A stretch of DNA of 59,221 nt. It comes from Candidatus Bacteroides merdavium (GTDB taxonomy: Bacteria; Bacteroidota; Bacteroidia; Bacteroidales; Bacteroidaceae). The stretch covers positions 1 to 59,221 of the forward strand of contig DXAV01000022.1 in NCBI GenBank assembly GCA_019116805.1, in the 5' to 3' direction. The position numbers and the translations under genes are program-made. The notes beneath the pieces were generated by a model, which saw only the letters and a program-made list of their open reading frames with translations, was not told where the DNA came from and searched no databases. Of this stretch, positions 26,300 through 35,937 are shown in pieces (position 1 is the first letter of the stretch; every line of letters starts with the position of its first letter).

Positions 26300-28666
26300 T
26301 TATTCTCTTTTCACCACTTCCGCCGGATTCTCGTTCGCCGCCCGCCACACGCTTCGCCCGATGCTTGCCATGACCACGACGGCCATCAGCAGAAATACGG
26401 AGAGGAAGGGCAGCACGCCCATTTCCACCTGGCGGGTGTAAGTTTCCATCCAATGCTTCACGACGGCATAGACAACCGGGAAGGCCAACAGGGCCGCCAC
26501 GCCCAGAATGGCCAGGTATTCGCGGCAGAACATGGAGAGCACATCTTTTGCCGTGGCACCGTTCACCTTGCGGACGGCTATCTCCTTGCGGCGCTGTTCG
26601 CAGGTGAGGGTGATGAGGGAGTAGATGCCGAAGACGGCCACCAGCCCGCACACCAGGGATGCGAACGTCAACAGACGGGAAAGCATCCGCTCCGAATGCA
26701 GGAACTCGTTGTACGACTCTTCTTCGTTGTAGAGTTGCATTGCTTTTCCGGGCGCCTCTGTGCGGCACAGGTCTTCAATGAGGGCGCGGCACTCGTCCCA
26801 TGTTCCTTCCTTATATTTGAAGAGAATACCGGCAAAACGTTCCATGATGCCCACTTCTTCGCCGAAGATGAAACCGGTGGCAGGCATCGGCTCCGTAGGC
26901 GGAACGTATTGAAAATCTTTCACGACTCCCGTAATCGTTTTGTCGGCTACCATGTTGGTCGTGCGGATGTGTTTCCCGATGGCTTCTTTCGGCGTATAGC
27001 CCATGCGGCGCACCAGCGACTCGTTGAGCACGATGTCCTGATAGGATTGCAGCGTGCACTCACCGGCCAGCGGGGTCAGTCCGTAGAAGCGGAAGAAGTC
27101 GTCTCCACCCAGATAGAGGTTGACGGGCAGCGGCGCGTCCGGCTGATGTTCCGCCCCTTCCCAGCTGAGTATCTGTCCGATGGCTTGCGGACCTATGGAA
27201 ACCAGGGGATGATAGGCCGTAGGAAGCACTTCCGTAATCAGCGGCAGGCTTTTCAGCTTCGCTTCAAAGGGATAAGTGTCGGCCGCTGTCTCAAGGGCAA
27301 AATAGGCCCGGTTCTCCAACTCCATGCCCAGGTCGTGCTGACGGAGGTAATCCAGCTGGCGGTTCATCAGCAACGTGCCCGTGACGAACAGCATGCATAC
27401 GAACAGCTGGAACACCAGGCTACCCCTGCGCAAGGCGGAGCGCAGACGATGGTGGCCGACCGCACCGGCCGAACGGCTGAGGGCTTGTTGCTGCATGCGG
27501 TAGATGAATCCCAAGGCCACCACCAGCAGCACCAGCATCATCAGGCCCAGGAAAGCCATTGCCTCGCCATAGAGTACCGTGCGGGTGACGTCTATCTCTG
27601 CCAGCCGGATGAAGGTAGTAAACAACAGTTCCATCAGAATCATGCCCACGAACAGGGCTGAAAGCATCAGCATCAGGAATTCCATTCCCAGCATCCGCAC
27701 CAGCGAACGGAGCGACGCGCCATGCACCAGACGGAGCGCCATCTCGCGTTGGCGTACCTGCATGCGGTTGACAAACATGGTAAGGTAATTGATCAGGGCA
27801 CATACGATGACCAGCACCCCCACCAGCGAGAAATAGACAATGTAGCGGAAGGTGATGCCTCCCTTGCGGCTGTCGCGGAAGTCTTTGGTGTAGCGCAATT
27901 CTGTCAGCGGGGTCAGAGACAGGCGCTCAATTCCGGTGTGGCGCGTCTCGGTCGGGTGAATCAGTTCATGCGGCAGGGAGGCAGTCATCTTGTCCTGCAA
28001 CCCGGCGACATCCGTTCCTTTCTTCAGCTTCAGCACGATGGTCCACAGGTGATACCACCAGTTGTTTCTTCCGCTGCTCGTTTCCTGCATCAGCGAGAAG
28101 GGATAGTTCGTATGGCGGCAGTTCACCCTGACGACTGCTCCTATCTTTTTCTTTCCGTCCGACTTCATGTCCACCTCTTTGCCCAGCGGACTTTCCTTGC
28201 CAAACCACTGCCGGGCAGCTTCTTCGGTAATGGCTACCTCGTCGGAATGTCTCTGCATGAAGTTGAAGCTGCCGTCCACCAGCTGCGCATCGAGCAGCTG
28301 TATCCAGGCACTGTCTGCCGACGACACGTTGACTTTCCGTTCCACTCCGTCCACCTCAACCCTTTCGCTTGTAATCCTGAAATAGGCGGCAGACTCCACT
28401 TCGGGATAATGCTCCGTCAGGTAGGCAGCCATCGGTACCGGAAGCCTTTCGGTCATCTTTCCGGCCTTGTAGCCGTCGTTCACCCTGGCCACATAGAGGC
28501 GGTCGGCATCGCGGCGGAAGCTGTCGTAAGTCATCTCGTAGTGTATCCAGAAGGCCGACAGCGCAAAACAGACGAATCCGGCCGCCAATCCCAAAACACT
28601 GACTGCGGTTTGCATGCGGTACTTCAGCAGGTTGCGCCAGGCTATTTTCAAATAGTGCAGTATCAT
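26300..28666 (-). CDS. FtsX/MacB-type ABC permease 3 (double-length)
   Basis: The 788-residue protein starts MILHYLKIAWRNLLKYRMQ, the form shared by permeases 3-6, and ends NENPAEVVKRE. TM1 lies at about 20-42. The first TM cluster at about 280-395 contains the coupling segment VRQREMALRLVHGAS. The last cluster at about 660-780 contains EQRRKEIAVRKVNGAT. The two periplasmic cores between them (about 45-275 and 450-655) are the parts least like the neighbours. It starts 23 bp after permease 4 and is followed by the 22-bp array at 26172-26259. It should dock on the shared ATPase and pass substrate to the MFP/TolC pair; the substrate is unknown. Confidence 0.88.
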   Translation of the reverse strand: MILHYLKIAWRNLLKYRMQTAVSVLGLAAGFVCFALSAFWIHYEMTYDSFRRDADRLYVARVNDGYKAGKMTERLPVPMAAYLTEHYPEVESAAYFRITSERVEVDGVERKVNVSSADSAWIQLLDAQLVDGSFNFMQRHSDEVAITEEAARQWFGKESPLGKEVDMKSDGKKKIGAVVRVNCRHTNYPFSLMQETSSGRNNWWYHLWTIVLKLKKGTDVAGLQDKMTASLPHELIHPTETRHTGIERLSLTPLTELRYTKDFRDSRKGGITFRYIVYFSLVGVLVIVCALINYLTMFVNRMQVRQREMALRLVHGASLRSLVRMLGMEFLMLMLSALFVGMILMELLFTTFIRLAEIDVTRTVLYGEAMAFLGLMMLVLLVVALGFIYRMQQQALSRSAGAVGHHRLRSALRRGSLVFQLFVCMLFVTGTLLMNRQLDYLRQHDLGMELENRAYFALETAADTYPFEAKLKSLPLITEVLPTAYHPLVSIGPQAIGQILSWEGAEHQPDAPLPVNLYLGGDDFFRFYGLTPLAGECTLQSYQDIVLNESLVRRMGYTPKEAIGKHIRTTNMVADKTITGVVKDFQYVPPTEPMPATGFIFGEEVGIMERFAGILFKYKEGTWDECRALIEDLCRTEAPGKAMQLYNEEESYNEFLHSERMLSRLLTFASLVCGLVAVFGIYSLITLTCEQRRKEIAVRKVNGATAKDVLSMFCREYLAILGVAALLAFPVVYAVVKHWMETYTRQVEMGVLPFLSVFLLMAVVVMASIGRSVWRAANENPAEVVKRE

Positions 28667-28689
28667 ATTCTTTTTTTATTTAGTAGGCA

Positions 28690-30990
28690 TCATTCTCTTT
28701 TCACCACTTCCGCCGGGTTCTCGTTCGCCGCCCGCCACACGCGCCAGCTGATGCAGAGGGCTACCAGCAGCGCCATGCCGAGGAAGATGACGGCATAGAG
28801 CCACCAGCTGAGGGGCGTCTGCTCCACATAACTCTCCAGCCAGCGTTTCATCAGCACATAGCCCACGGGGAAGGCTACTACGGCAGCTGCGGCGAGCAGC
28901 AACAGGTATTCGCGGGCAAAGAGACTGTGGATGTCGCCCACCTGCGCCCCGTTCACCTTGCGGATGGCCACCTCCTTGCGGCGGCGTTCGCAGCTCAGGG
29001 TTATCATGGAGAAGATGCCGAAAGCAGATACCAGGATGCAGACGGTGGAAACGAAGGCCAGCAGGCGCATCAGTAGGTGTTCGGCCTTGAGATAGGCATT
29101 ATACTCGTCCATGACGTTCACCAGCCGGTAATGCACTTCGGGATAGTCCTTGGCAAAGAGACTGTCCACGCGATGACGAAGTTCGGGCCAACAGCCTTCG
29201 TGGTACTTCAACAGAATATCGTCATGGGCAATCCATTCAGTTTGACATACATAAAGCGTCGGCTGTACAGGAATGGTAGGAGCCGTGATATGTAAATCGC
29301 GTACTACACCGGTTACTGTGGCTTGCCGTTTGTTGCGATAAGTAACGGTCATTCCCACCGGATTGGCTACTCCCATCACCCGTACGGCCGATTCGTTCAG
29401 CATAATCTCTCCCTTGCCGCTATTAGGTTGGATAAATTTGCCTGCCGCCAGGCGGATGCCATAGAAAGAGGCCAGTGTATCGTCCATACAGGCCATACGC
29501 ATGTTTTTGATTTCAAGGTCTTCCGGTTTTCCTTCCCAGTCGATGGAAGTGGCGGCCATAGCTCCTTCGGGCAAAAGGCTTGTATAGTCCGTGAGTACCC
29601 GGCTGACGAAAGGCATCTGGCGGACACGGTCCACAATCTCGTCCTTCGCATTGTCGGGATAAAGGAAGGTGAAGGCGGCGATGTTGCGGCGTTCCCAGCC
29701 CAGGTCGGTGTGTTGCAGATAGTTCAACTGTTTCATCAGCGCCACCGTACAGAAGATGGCCAGCAGACTGATGAAGAGCTGCAGGCCCACCATCGCCTTG
29801 AGACGGCGGCCCGATCGGCTGCGATCAGGGCGTAGGGAAGAATAGCGGAAAACGAAAGGCAGCAACAATACCAGAGAAAGCGCCAGCACCATTAGGAAAT
29901 AGAGCAACGACTCGCTATACACGTTGCCCTCCACGCCCGAAAGCCGCTGGAAGGACGGCTGCAACAGCTCGACCAGCACAAAGCCCAGGAAGCCCGACAG
30001 CAGGACAAGCAGGGAATATTCGGTGGTGAGCATCGCGAAGAGCCCCCTGCCGGAAGAACCGCACGTGCGCCGCAAGGCCAGCTCGCGACGGCGGATTTCC
30101 ATGCGCGAGAGGAACAGGGCCAGGTGGTTGAACAGCGAACAGAGGATGACCAGCCCACCTGCCGCGGCAAACAGTACGAGGTAGGAGAAGCTGACAAGCC
30201 GCTCCTCGTTGAACGGAGCCTGACGGACTTCGGAAAGAGGCATCAGGCGCAGGCGGCCGGTAATCTTGCGGTAACGGTCGTCTGTCTGCTCGGCATAAGC
30301 ACGGAACTTTTCTTCCAGTGCCTGGGGTGATACACCTGGGGCAAGGCGTACCACCACCTCGAAGCCTGCGTTGTACCACACGTCCTGCCACTTACGGAAG
30401 TAATCCCCTTCGCAGATAAAGCCGAACGAGAAGTTGCTGTGCGGCAGGTCATTGACAATGGCGCAGACAGTAGCTTCCTGGTCGTTATACACAACCGTGC
30501 GCCCCAGCACATCCGTCGTGCCGAACAAGCGCCGCGCCGTCCGTTCCGTCAGGGCTACCTGGCCGTCCGTATAAAGAAAATCGGGGGTACCTGCCAAGAT
30601 ACGGATGCCGAAGAGATCCATGAAACAGGAGTCCAACTGCATGCTGGGGAGTTCCAGAGCAGGTTGTCCCTCCAAGCCCAACTCCCAATTCGGATAACGG
30701 GTGAAGGCACAGGCCGCCTCCACTTCGGGGAACTCCTGCTTCAACAGAGTGGAGGTCGGATAAGACACATTGGGTGAGAACCCTCCGGACTCGATGGCCG
30801 ACTCGGTGTAAACCAAATACATGCGGTCGGCCGCTTCGTAACGGCTGTCGAACGATGCTTCGTAGCGCATCCACAGGTTGGCAAAGGCGAAGCAGGCAAA
30901 GCCAACGGCTATCCCCACCACATTGACGGCGGTCTGCATGCGGTACTTCAGCAGGTTGCGCCAGGCGATTTTCAGGTAATGTAGTATCAT
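28690..30990 (-). CDS. FtsX/MacB-type ABC permease 4 (double-length)
   Basis: The 766-residue protein has the MILHYLKIAWRNLLKYRMQ start and NENPAEVVKRE end. The coupling segments are IRRRELALRRTCGSS near 312 and ERRRKEVAIRKVNGAQ near 680. Its last 390 bp (28690-29080) align without gaps to the last 390 bp of permease 5 (31195-31585) and differ at only a small share of positions, while the cores are unrelated at nucleotide level. This points to recent conversion or duplication of the 3' end. The gap to permease 5 is 204 bp and contains a long imperfect hairpin (31017-31187). Function as for the other permeases, with unknown cargo. Confidence 0.88.
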   Translation of the reverse strand: MILHYLKIAWRNLLKYRMQTAVNVVGIAVGFACFAFANLWMRYEASFDSRYEAADRMYLVYTESAIESGGFSPNVSYPTSTLLKQEFPEVEAACAFTRYPNWELGLEGQPALELPSMQLDSCFMDLFGIRILAGTPDFLYTDGQVALTERTARRLFGTTDVLGRTVVYNDQEATVCAIVNDLPHSNFSFGFICEGDYFRKWQDVWYNAGFEVVVRLAPGVSPQALEEKFRAYAEQTDDRYRKITGRLRLMPLSEVRQAPFNEERLVSFSYLVLFAAAGGLVILCSLFNHLALFLSRMEIRRRELALRRTCGSSGRGLFAMLTTEYSLLVLLSGFLGFVLVELLQPSFQRLSGVEGNVYSESLLYFLMVLALSLVLLLPFVFRYSSLRPDRSRSGRRLKAMVGLQLFISLLAIFCTVALMKQLNYLQHTDLGWERRNIAAFTFLYPDNAKDEIVDRVRQMPFVSRVLTDYTSLLPEGAMAATSIDWEGKPEDLEIKNMRMACMDDTLASFYGIRLAAGKFIQPNSGKGEIMLNESAVRVMGVANPVGMTVTYRNKRQATVTGVVRDLHITAPTIPVQPTLYVCQTEWIAHDDILLKYHEGCWPELRHRVDSLFAKDYPEVHYRLVNVMDEYNAYLKAEHLLMRLLAFVSTVCILVSAFGIFSMITLSCERRRKEVAIRKVNGAQVGDIHSLFAREYLLLLAAAAVVAFPVGYVLMKRWLESYVEQTPLSWWLYAVIFLGMALLVALCISWRVWRAANENPAEVVKRE

Positions 30991-31016
30991 ATCTTTATTT
31001 TTTTATTATTTATGCG

Positions 31017-31187
31017 AATCAGGAGTTAAAGGAGTTATCGCTTCGCTGGGAGTTAAGAAGTTAAGCCGAATGCTCCGACTAAAGCTCGATATACGCTCCT
31101 TGTATCCGGAGTTACAATAGCATTTGGCTTAACTCCTGAACGGAGCGAAGTGGAGTGCTAACTTCTTTAACTTCTTAACTCCTGATT
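31017..31187. repeat. 171-bp imperfect inverted-repeat element in the export operon
   Basis: The outer arms AATCAGGAGTTAA (31017-31029) and TTAACTCCTGATT (31175-31187) are perfectly complementary. Inner blocks also pair: GAAGTTAAGCC and AATGCT on the left with GGCTTAACTCC and AGCATT on the right, plus CGCTTCGCT with AGCGAAG. Short motifs such as AGGAGTTAA and AGAAGTTAA recur. It has no coding capacity and looks like a dispersed palindromic or MITE-like intergenic element. Confidence 0.8.
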
Positions 31188-31194
31188 GGCATTA

Positions 31195-33519
31195 TTATTC
31201 ACTCTTTATCACTTCCGCCGGATTCTCGTTAGCCGCCCGCCACACGCGCCAGCCGATGCAGAGGGCTACCAGCAGCGCCATGCCGAGGAAGATGACGGCA
31301 TAGAGCCACCAGCTGAGGGGCGTCTGCTCCACATAACTCTCCAGCCAGCGTTTCATCAGCACGTAGCCCACGGGGAAAGCTACCACGGCAGCTGCGGCGA
31401 GCAGCAACAGGTATTCGCGGGCAAAGAGGCCGAGGATGTCCCCCACCCGTGCCCCGTTCACCTTGCGGATGGCCACCTCCTTGCGGCGGCGTTCGCAGCT
31501 CAGGGTAATCATGGAGAAGATGCCGAAAGCAGATACCAGGATGCAGACGGTGGAGACAAAGGCCAGCAGACGGAGAAGCAGATGTTCCGACTGTAAGTAC
31601 TCTTGATACAAGTCCTCAGTACGTTCCAGGTCGTAACGTTGCAGTCCATGTTTCTGTGACAACAGCTCCAAATCTTTTTGTAGTTCTTTATAGTATCCGT
31701 CTTGATATTTGATGAGAATCCGTCCGTTATGAGAATCCATGAATCCCATTGCTGCCATTTCCTCTTTCCATCCCAAACCATTTTCACCAATAAACAACAT
31801 AGGTTGGACAGGCATTGTGGGCGCATTGATATGGAAATCCTTCAACAGCCCTACGATTTCCAATGTCTTTCCCTTTACCGTAAGGTGTTTACCTATTGGT
31901 TGGCGTATGGCCATCATACGTGCTGCCGTTTCATTGATAACGGCATAGCGTTTGTCGGTTGGTGTCATCATATGCCCTTCCAGTAACTTCATGCCATAAA
32001 AGTCGGTAAAGGCACCACTTTCCTGCGGCATCACCATTTGTATGGGGGTTTCATCCAGGCGACGTCCGTCCCAGTCTGTTACCTCACCCCGCATAATTGC
32101 TGGCTGTGCGAGAAGACTCCAATGATTGTCTATAGTCTGAGTAACGTAGGAAAGACGTGCTATATCATCTCGCAAGGCTGCTATATTTTTAAAGATGTTT
32201 TCCGTGTCGTTCATTCTTACTACCAGGAGCGAGGCTATGTTTTTGCGTTCCCATCCCAAGTCTGTATTGGACAAGTAATATAATTGTTTCATCAGTACAG
32301 CCGTCACGAAGACGAAAAAGATACTGACGCTCATCTGCAAGCCTATACTGAATGGACGGAAGAAACTACGTCCGGTTTGACAGATATTTCGAATACGGAC
32401 AATGAATGGCAATAGCATTAACCAAGACAACAGTAGCACCGGCAGGAAAAAAGAAAAGGCTTCCTTATAGACCGTTCCACTGATGCCTGACATACTGCGG
32501 AAAGAGGGTAAGATGATTTCTACCAATACCATCCCTAACAATCCGGCAAACAATACCAATGCTGTATATTCTGTACCGAAAAGCAGGAATAGACTTCTAC
32601 GGGAAGAACCGTTGACGCGGCGAAGCTGTATCTCGCGGTTGCGTATCCTCATGCGTACTACGAACAACGATAAATAGTTGAACAAGGTGACAATGATTAC
32701 TAGTCCTCCGATTGTGGAGAACATTAACAGATACGTGAATCTGACTGTCTGCTCCGTATTGATCTTTGAACAACGGTATTTCGTTAATGGCATCCATTGT
32801 ATATTCTTAAATGGAAATGCCTCCTTTCCATCCTTTATTTGTCGAAACGCTTCCAGCTTACGGCTTAGTGTCTCTATATCTGCATCTTCCCGTAAGCGGA
32901 TGAGGAGTGGATTGCCAGAACTGGCGAGATATTTGTTCCCTTCGCTTGTCCAGTAATCAAAGGTTAAATTGCTGTGAGGTAGTGCAGAGATGATAGCCCC
33001 AACAGTCACTTTCCGGAAAATTCTTAATTCTTTTCCTATGACATCAGTTGTACCATACAGACGCAAAGCTGTTTCTTCTGTTATTGCTATTTTCCGGTCG
33101 TTATGTAGAAAATCTGTATCACCCGATAAGACCTTAATACCAAACAAATTCATGAAAGTGGTGTCTGCTACCAGGCCAGTCACTTTGATGGGTACTTGTC
33201 CTTCAACCTCCAACTCCCGATTCTTTGTTCGTCTGATACCACACACAGTTTCTACTTCTGGGAAATTCTCTTTTAGCAGGGGGATAACATCTGTTGTCTG
33301 CAAATCATATCCACCCGTGTGTGTTGTACTGATTCGATAGGCCAAATAGATTCGGTCTGCGCCTTCATGGTAGTTGTCGTAACTCAGTTCATAACGCATC
33401 CACATGGCTGACAAGGCAAAGCAGGCAAAGCCAACAGCCAATCCAAATATATTGACGAAACTCTGCATGCGGTACTTCAGCAGGTTGCGCCAGGCGATTT
33501 TAAGGTAGTGTAGTATCAT
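31195..33519 (-). CDS. FtsX/MacB-type ABC permease 5 (double-length), mosaic composition
   Basis: The 774-residue protein starts MILHYLKIAWRNLLKYRMQ and ends NENPAEVIKSE. The coupling segments are IRNREIQLRRVNGSS near 310 and ERRRKEVAIRKVNGAR near 690. The composition is strikingly uneven. The 3' part (31195-31585) is GC-rich and nearly identical to permease 4. The body from about 31600 to 33410 is clearly AT-rich, and the last 80 bp at the 5' end return to the sequence shared by all siblings. The reading frame is intact. The most economical reading is import of a foreign core between conserved ends. It begins 18 bp after permease 6. Confidence 0.88.
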   Translation of the reverse strand: MILHYLKIAWRNLLKYRMQSFVNIFGLAVGFACFALSAMWMRYELSYDNYHEGADRIYLAYRISTTHTGGYDLQTTDVIPLLKENFPEVETVCGIRRTKNRELEVEGQVPIKVTGLVADTTFMNLFGIKVLSGDTDFLHNDRKIAITEETALRLYGTTDVIGKELRIFRKVTVGAIISALPHSNLTFDYWTSEGNKYLASSGNPLLIRLREDADIETLSRKLEAFRQIKDGKEAFPFKNIQWMPLTKYRCSKINTEQTVRFTYLLMFSTIGGLVIIVTLFNYLSLFVVRMRIRNREIQLRRVNGSSRRSLFLLFGTEYTALVLFAGLLGMVLVEIILPSFRSMSGISGTVYKEAFSFFLPVLLLSWLMLLPFIVRIRNICQTGRSFFRPFSIGLQMSVSIFFVFVTAVLMKQLYYLSNTDLGWERKNIASLLVVRMNDTENIFKNIAALRDDIARLSYVTQTIDNHWSLLAQPAIMRGEVTDWDGRRLDETPIQMVMPQESGAFTDFYGMKLLEGHMMTPTDKRYAVINETAARMMAIRQPIGKHLTVKGKTLEIVGLLKDFHINAPTMPVQPMLFIGENGLGWKEEMAAMGFMDSHNGRILIKYQDGYYKELQKDLELLSQKHGLQRYDLERTEDLYQEYLQSEHLLLRLLAFVSTVCILVSAFGIFSMITLSCERRRKEVAIRKVNGARVGDILGLFAREYLLLLAAAAVVAFPVGYVLMKRWLESYVEQTPLSWWLYAVIFLGMALLVALCIGWRVWRAANENPAEVIKSE

Positions 33520-33537
33520 ATTTGTCTATTTTTCTTA

Positions 33538-35919
33538 TTATTCTCTTTTCACCACTTCCGCCGGATTTTCGTTCGCCGTCTTCCAGATGCGGTGACCGAT
33601 GCTGGCAGCCACACAGACGGCAATGCCGGCAAAGATAAGCAGAAATGGTAGTACACCGATTTCTACCTGACGGTTATAATTCTCTATCCAGCGCTTCATC
33701 GCCCACCAGGCGGCGGGGAAAGCGATCAGTGAGGAAACGACCAACAGCAGGGCATATTCGCGGAAGAACAGGGCGAGGATGTCTCTCACCGTGGCGCTAT
33801 TCACCTTGCGGATGGCAATCTCCTTGCGGCGCCGTTCGCAGGCCAGCGTCACCAGCGAGTAGATGCCGAAGATGGAGATGAGGATACACACCACCGACGA
33901 GAACCCGAGCAGCGATGACAGGGCGTCTTCCGACTTCAGATAGTTGTTGTAACATTCTTCTTCGCTATAAAGGAAGAGCTTGCGGTCGGGCAGTTCGGCT
34001 CGCTGCATCTCCTCGATGCGACGGCGGCATTCGTCCCACGTACCCGGACGGTATTTGAAGAGGACGAAGCAACGGGCATGCATCCACTCCATCCGGTCGG
34101 TGTTGACAAATATCGTGTTGGGCAGTTCGGCGGTGGGCGACTTGTAAGCACAGTCCTTCACCACGCCGATGACGGTCATCGGCTCTGATTCTCGGTTGAC
34201 GAAGAACAGTTGTTTGCCTACTGCCTCTTCGGGACTCCAGCCCATGCGGCGGGCCGTACTCTCCATGATGTTCACCTGCCGGTACTCCGACTTGGCCGAT
34301 ACCCATTCACCGGCCAGCAGCTGCATGTCGTAGAAGCGGAAGAACTCTTCACCGGCCAGCACTTCGTCGAAAGTCAAAGGCTGCTCCAGTCGGCCTTCCA
34401 TGCCCGTACATCCATCTATCTGGTACGATGAGTAGGCTCCCATGCCCAGCAGCGGCCAATAGACTGGGCGTACCACTTCCGTCACCATAGGCAGAGCCTT
34501 GATTTTCTCGGCCCATACGTTCATGTCCACACCCATCCAGATGCTCATGGCCGCCCGTCCGCGATAGTCCAGCCCTGTATCCACCCGGCGCAGGTGGTGC
34601 AGCTGCATCTGCATGGCCACCGTACAGAAGATGAAGGCCAGGCAGACCGTCAGCTGCAGAACGACACTCCCTTTGCGCCAGGCCGTGCCCGAGAGGGCGT
34701 TACCCGTATGGATGTTTCCGTGCAACGACCGCTTCTGGAACAGCCACACCGACAGGACAACAACGGCCATCATGGCTGCCGAGACGCACGTAATGTAGAG
34801 CAACGCCGAACGATAGACCGAGAAATCGGCGTCCTGAATGAGAGAATAGCGCAGGAAAGCCGGCATCAGCAATTCCACCAGCACCATGCCCACCATCAGC
34901 GAGGCCAGCACGGTGAGCAGAAAATCGGTGCAGAGTAGGGCCACCAGCGAACGCAGGCCTGCTCCGCAGATCTGCCGCAAAGCCATTTCCCTGCGACGCG
35001 TACGGAAGCGGTCGGCGTAGATGGTCAGGTAATTGAGGAAGGCACAGACGATGATGAGCACCCCCACGGCGGCAAACCAGGTGATGTAACGGAACTGCAC
35101 CGTCTGGTTGTTTTTGGTAATGAAACCTTCCGTGGCACGAAGACCCGTCAGCGGTTCCAGATAGAAACGGGTCAGTCCTGTAGTTGCTTGATATTTGCTT
35201 TGGGTCAGTTCTTCGGGGAAGTGGGCATTCATCTTCTCCAGCAGACGGGAAACATCCGTACCCGGCTTCACCTTGACAAGCGTCCGGTAGGTATAGTCGT
35301 CCCAGCCTGTCCAGCCGTTTCCGTTGCCCAGGAAGGCGTAGGGGAAATTGGTGTGTGCTCCCCAGTCGCTCACGACAGAGCCGATGGTGTATTCCTTGTT
35401 CCAGTTGGCGTCGGTCACCGTCTGGCCGATGACATCCGTTGTGCCGAACAGCAGGCGTGCGGTTTTCTCAGTAATGGCGATACGGTTGCCTGCCGCACCG
35501 GCGGAGCGGAGGAAACTCTCGTCACCGTCCAGCGTCCGGATATCCAGCATACGCAGGGCGGTTGTGTCGGGCATGAGCATGGGAAGCTCCAGCATCCGGT
35601 TGTCTTTTACGACAAAAAGCATACTTGTTTCAAACAGACAATAGTCCTCAATCTCCGAATAGTGTTCTTTCAGGTAACGGCCCAGCGCTTGGGGCGTGTA
35701 GCTTGCGGAGGAGCCTCCGAAACTGTCATCGTTCACCCCGACCAGATACAGGCGGTCGGCATCGCGGTGAAAACTGTCATAAGTCATCTCGTAATGCACC
35801 CAGAAGGCTGAAAGGGCAAAGCAGGCCAGGCCCACAGCCAGTCCCAGGATGCTGACGACGCTCTGTGTGCGGTATTTCAGCAGGTTGCGCCAGGCGATTT
35901 TCAGGTAGTGTAGTATCAT
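33538..35919 (-). CDS. FtsX/MacB-type ABC permease 6 (double-length)
   Basis: The 793-residue protein starts MILHYLKIAWRNLLKYRTQ and ends NENPAEVVKRE. TM1 lies at about 20-42, a TM cluster at about 283-400 holds the coupling segment TRRREMALRQICGAG, and a last cluster at about 675-790 holds ERRRKEIAIRKVNSAT. In that segment the usual KVNGA is KVNSA, a small departure at the ATPase contact loop. The cores are most like those of permease 3 in their start (HYEMTYDSFHRDADRLYL). It is separated from permeases 5 and 7 by 18 bp on each side and is surely co-transcribed with them. Confidence 0.88.
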   Translation of the reverse strand: MILHYLKIAWRNLLKYRTQSVVSILGLAVGLACFALSAFWVHYEMTYDSFHRDADRLYLVGVNDDSFGGSSASYTPQALGRYLKEHYSEIEDYCLFETSMLFVVKDNRMLELPMLMPDTTALRMLDIRTLDGDESFLRSAGAAGNRIAITEKTARLLFGTTDVIGQTVTDANWNKEYTIGSVVSDWGAHTNFPYAFLGNGNGWTGWDDYTYRTLVKVKPGTDVSRLLEKMNAHFPEELTQSKYQATTGLTRFYLEPLTGLRATEGFITKNNQTVQFRYITWFAAVGVLIIVCAFLNYLTIYADRFRTRRREMALRQICGAGLRSLVALLCTDFLLTVLASLMVGMVLVELLMPAFLRYSLIQDADFSVYRSALLYITCVSAAMMAVVVLSVWLFQKRSLHGNIHTGNALSGTAWRKGSVVLQLTVCLAFIFCTVAMQMQLHHLRRVDTGLDYRGRAAMSIWMGVDMNVWAEKIKALPMVTEVVRPVYWPLLGMGAYSSYQIDGCTGMEGRLEQPLTFDEVLAGEEFFRFYDMQLLAGEWVSAKSEYRQVNIMESTARRMGWSPEEAVGKQLFFVNRESEPMTVIGVVKDCAYKSPTAELPNTIFVNTDRMEWMHARCFVLFKYRPGTWDECRRRIEEMQRAELPDRKLFLYSEEECYNNYLKSEDALSSLLGFSSVVCILISIFGIYSLVTLACERRRKEIAIRKVNSATVRDILALFFREYALLLVVSSLIAFPAAWWAMKRWIENYNRQVEIGVLPFLLIFAGIAVCVAASIGHRIWKTANENPAEVVKRE

Positions 35920-35937
35920 ATCTTTGTTTTTTAATTA

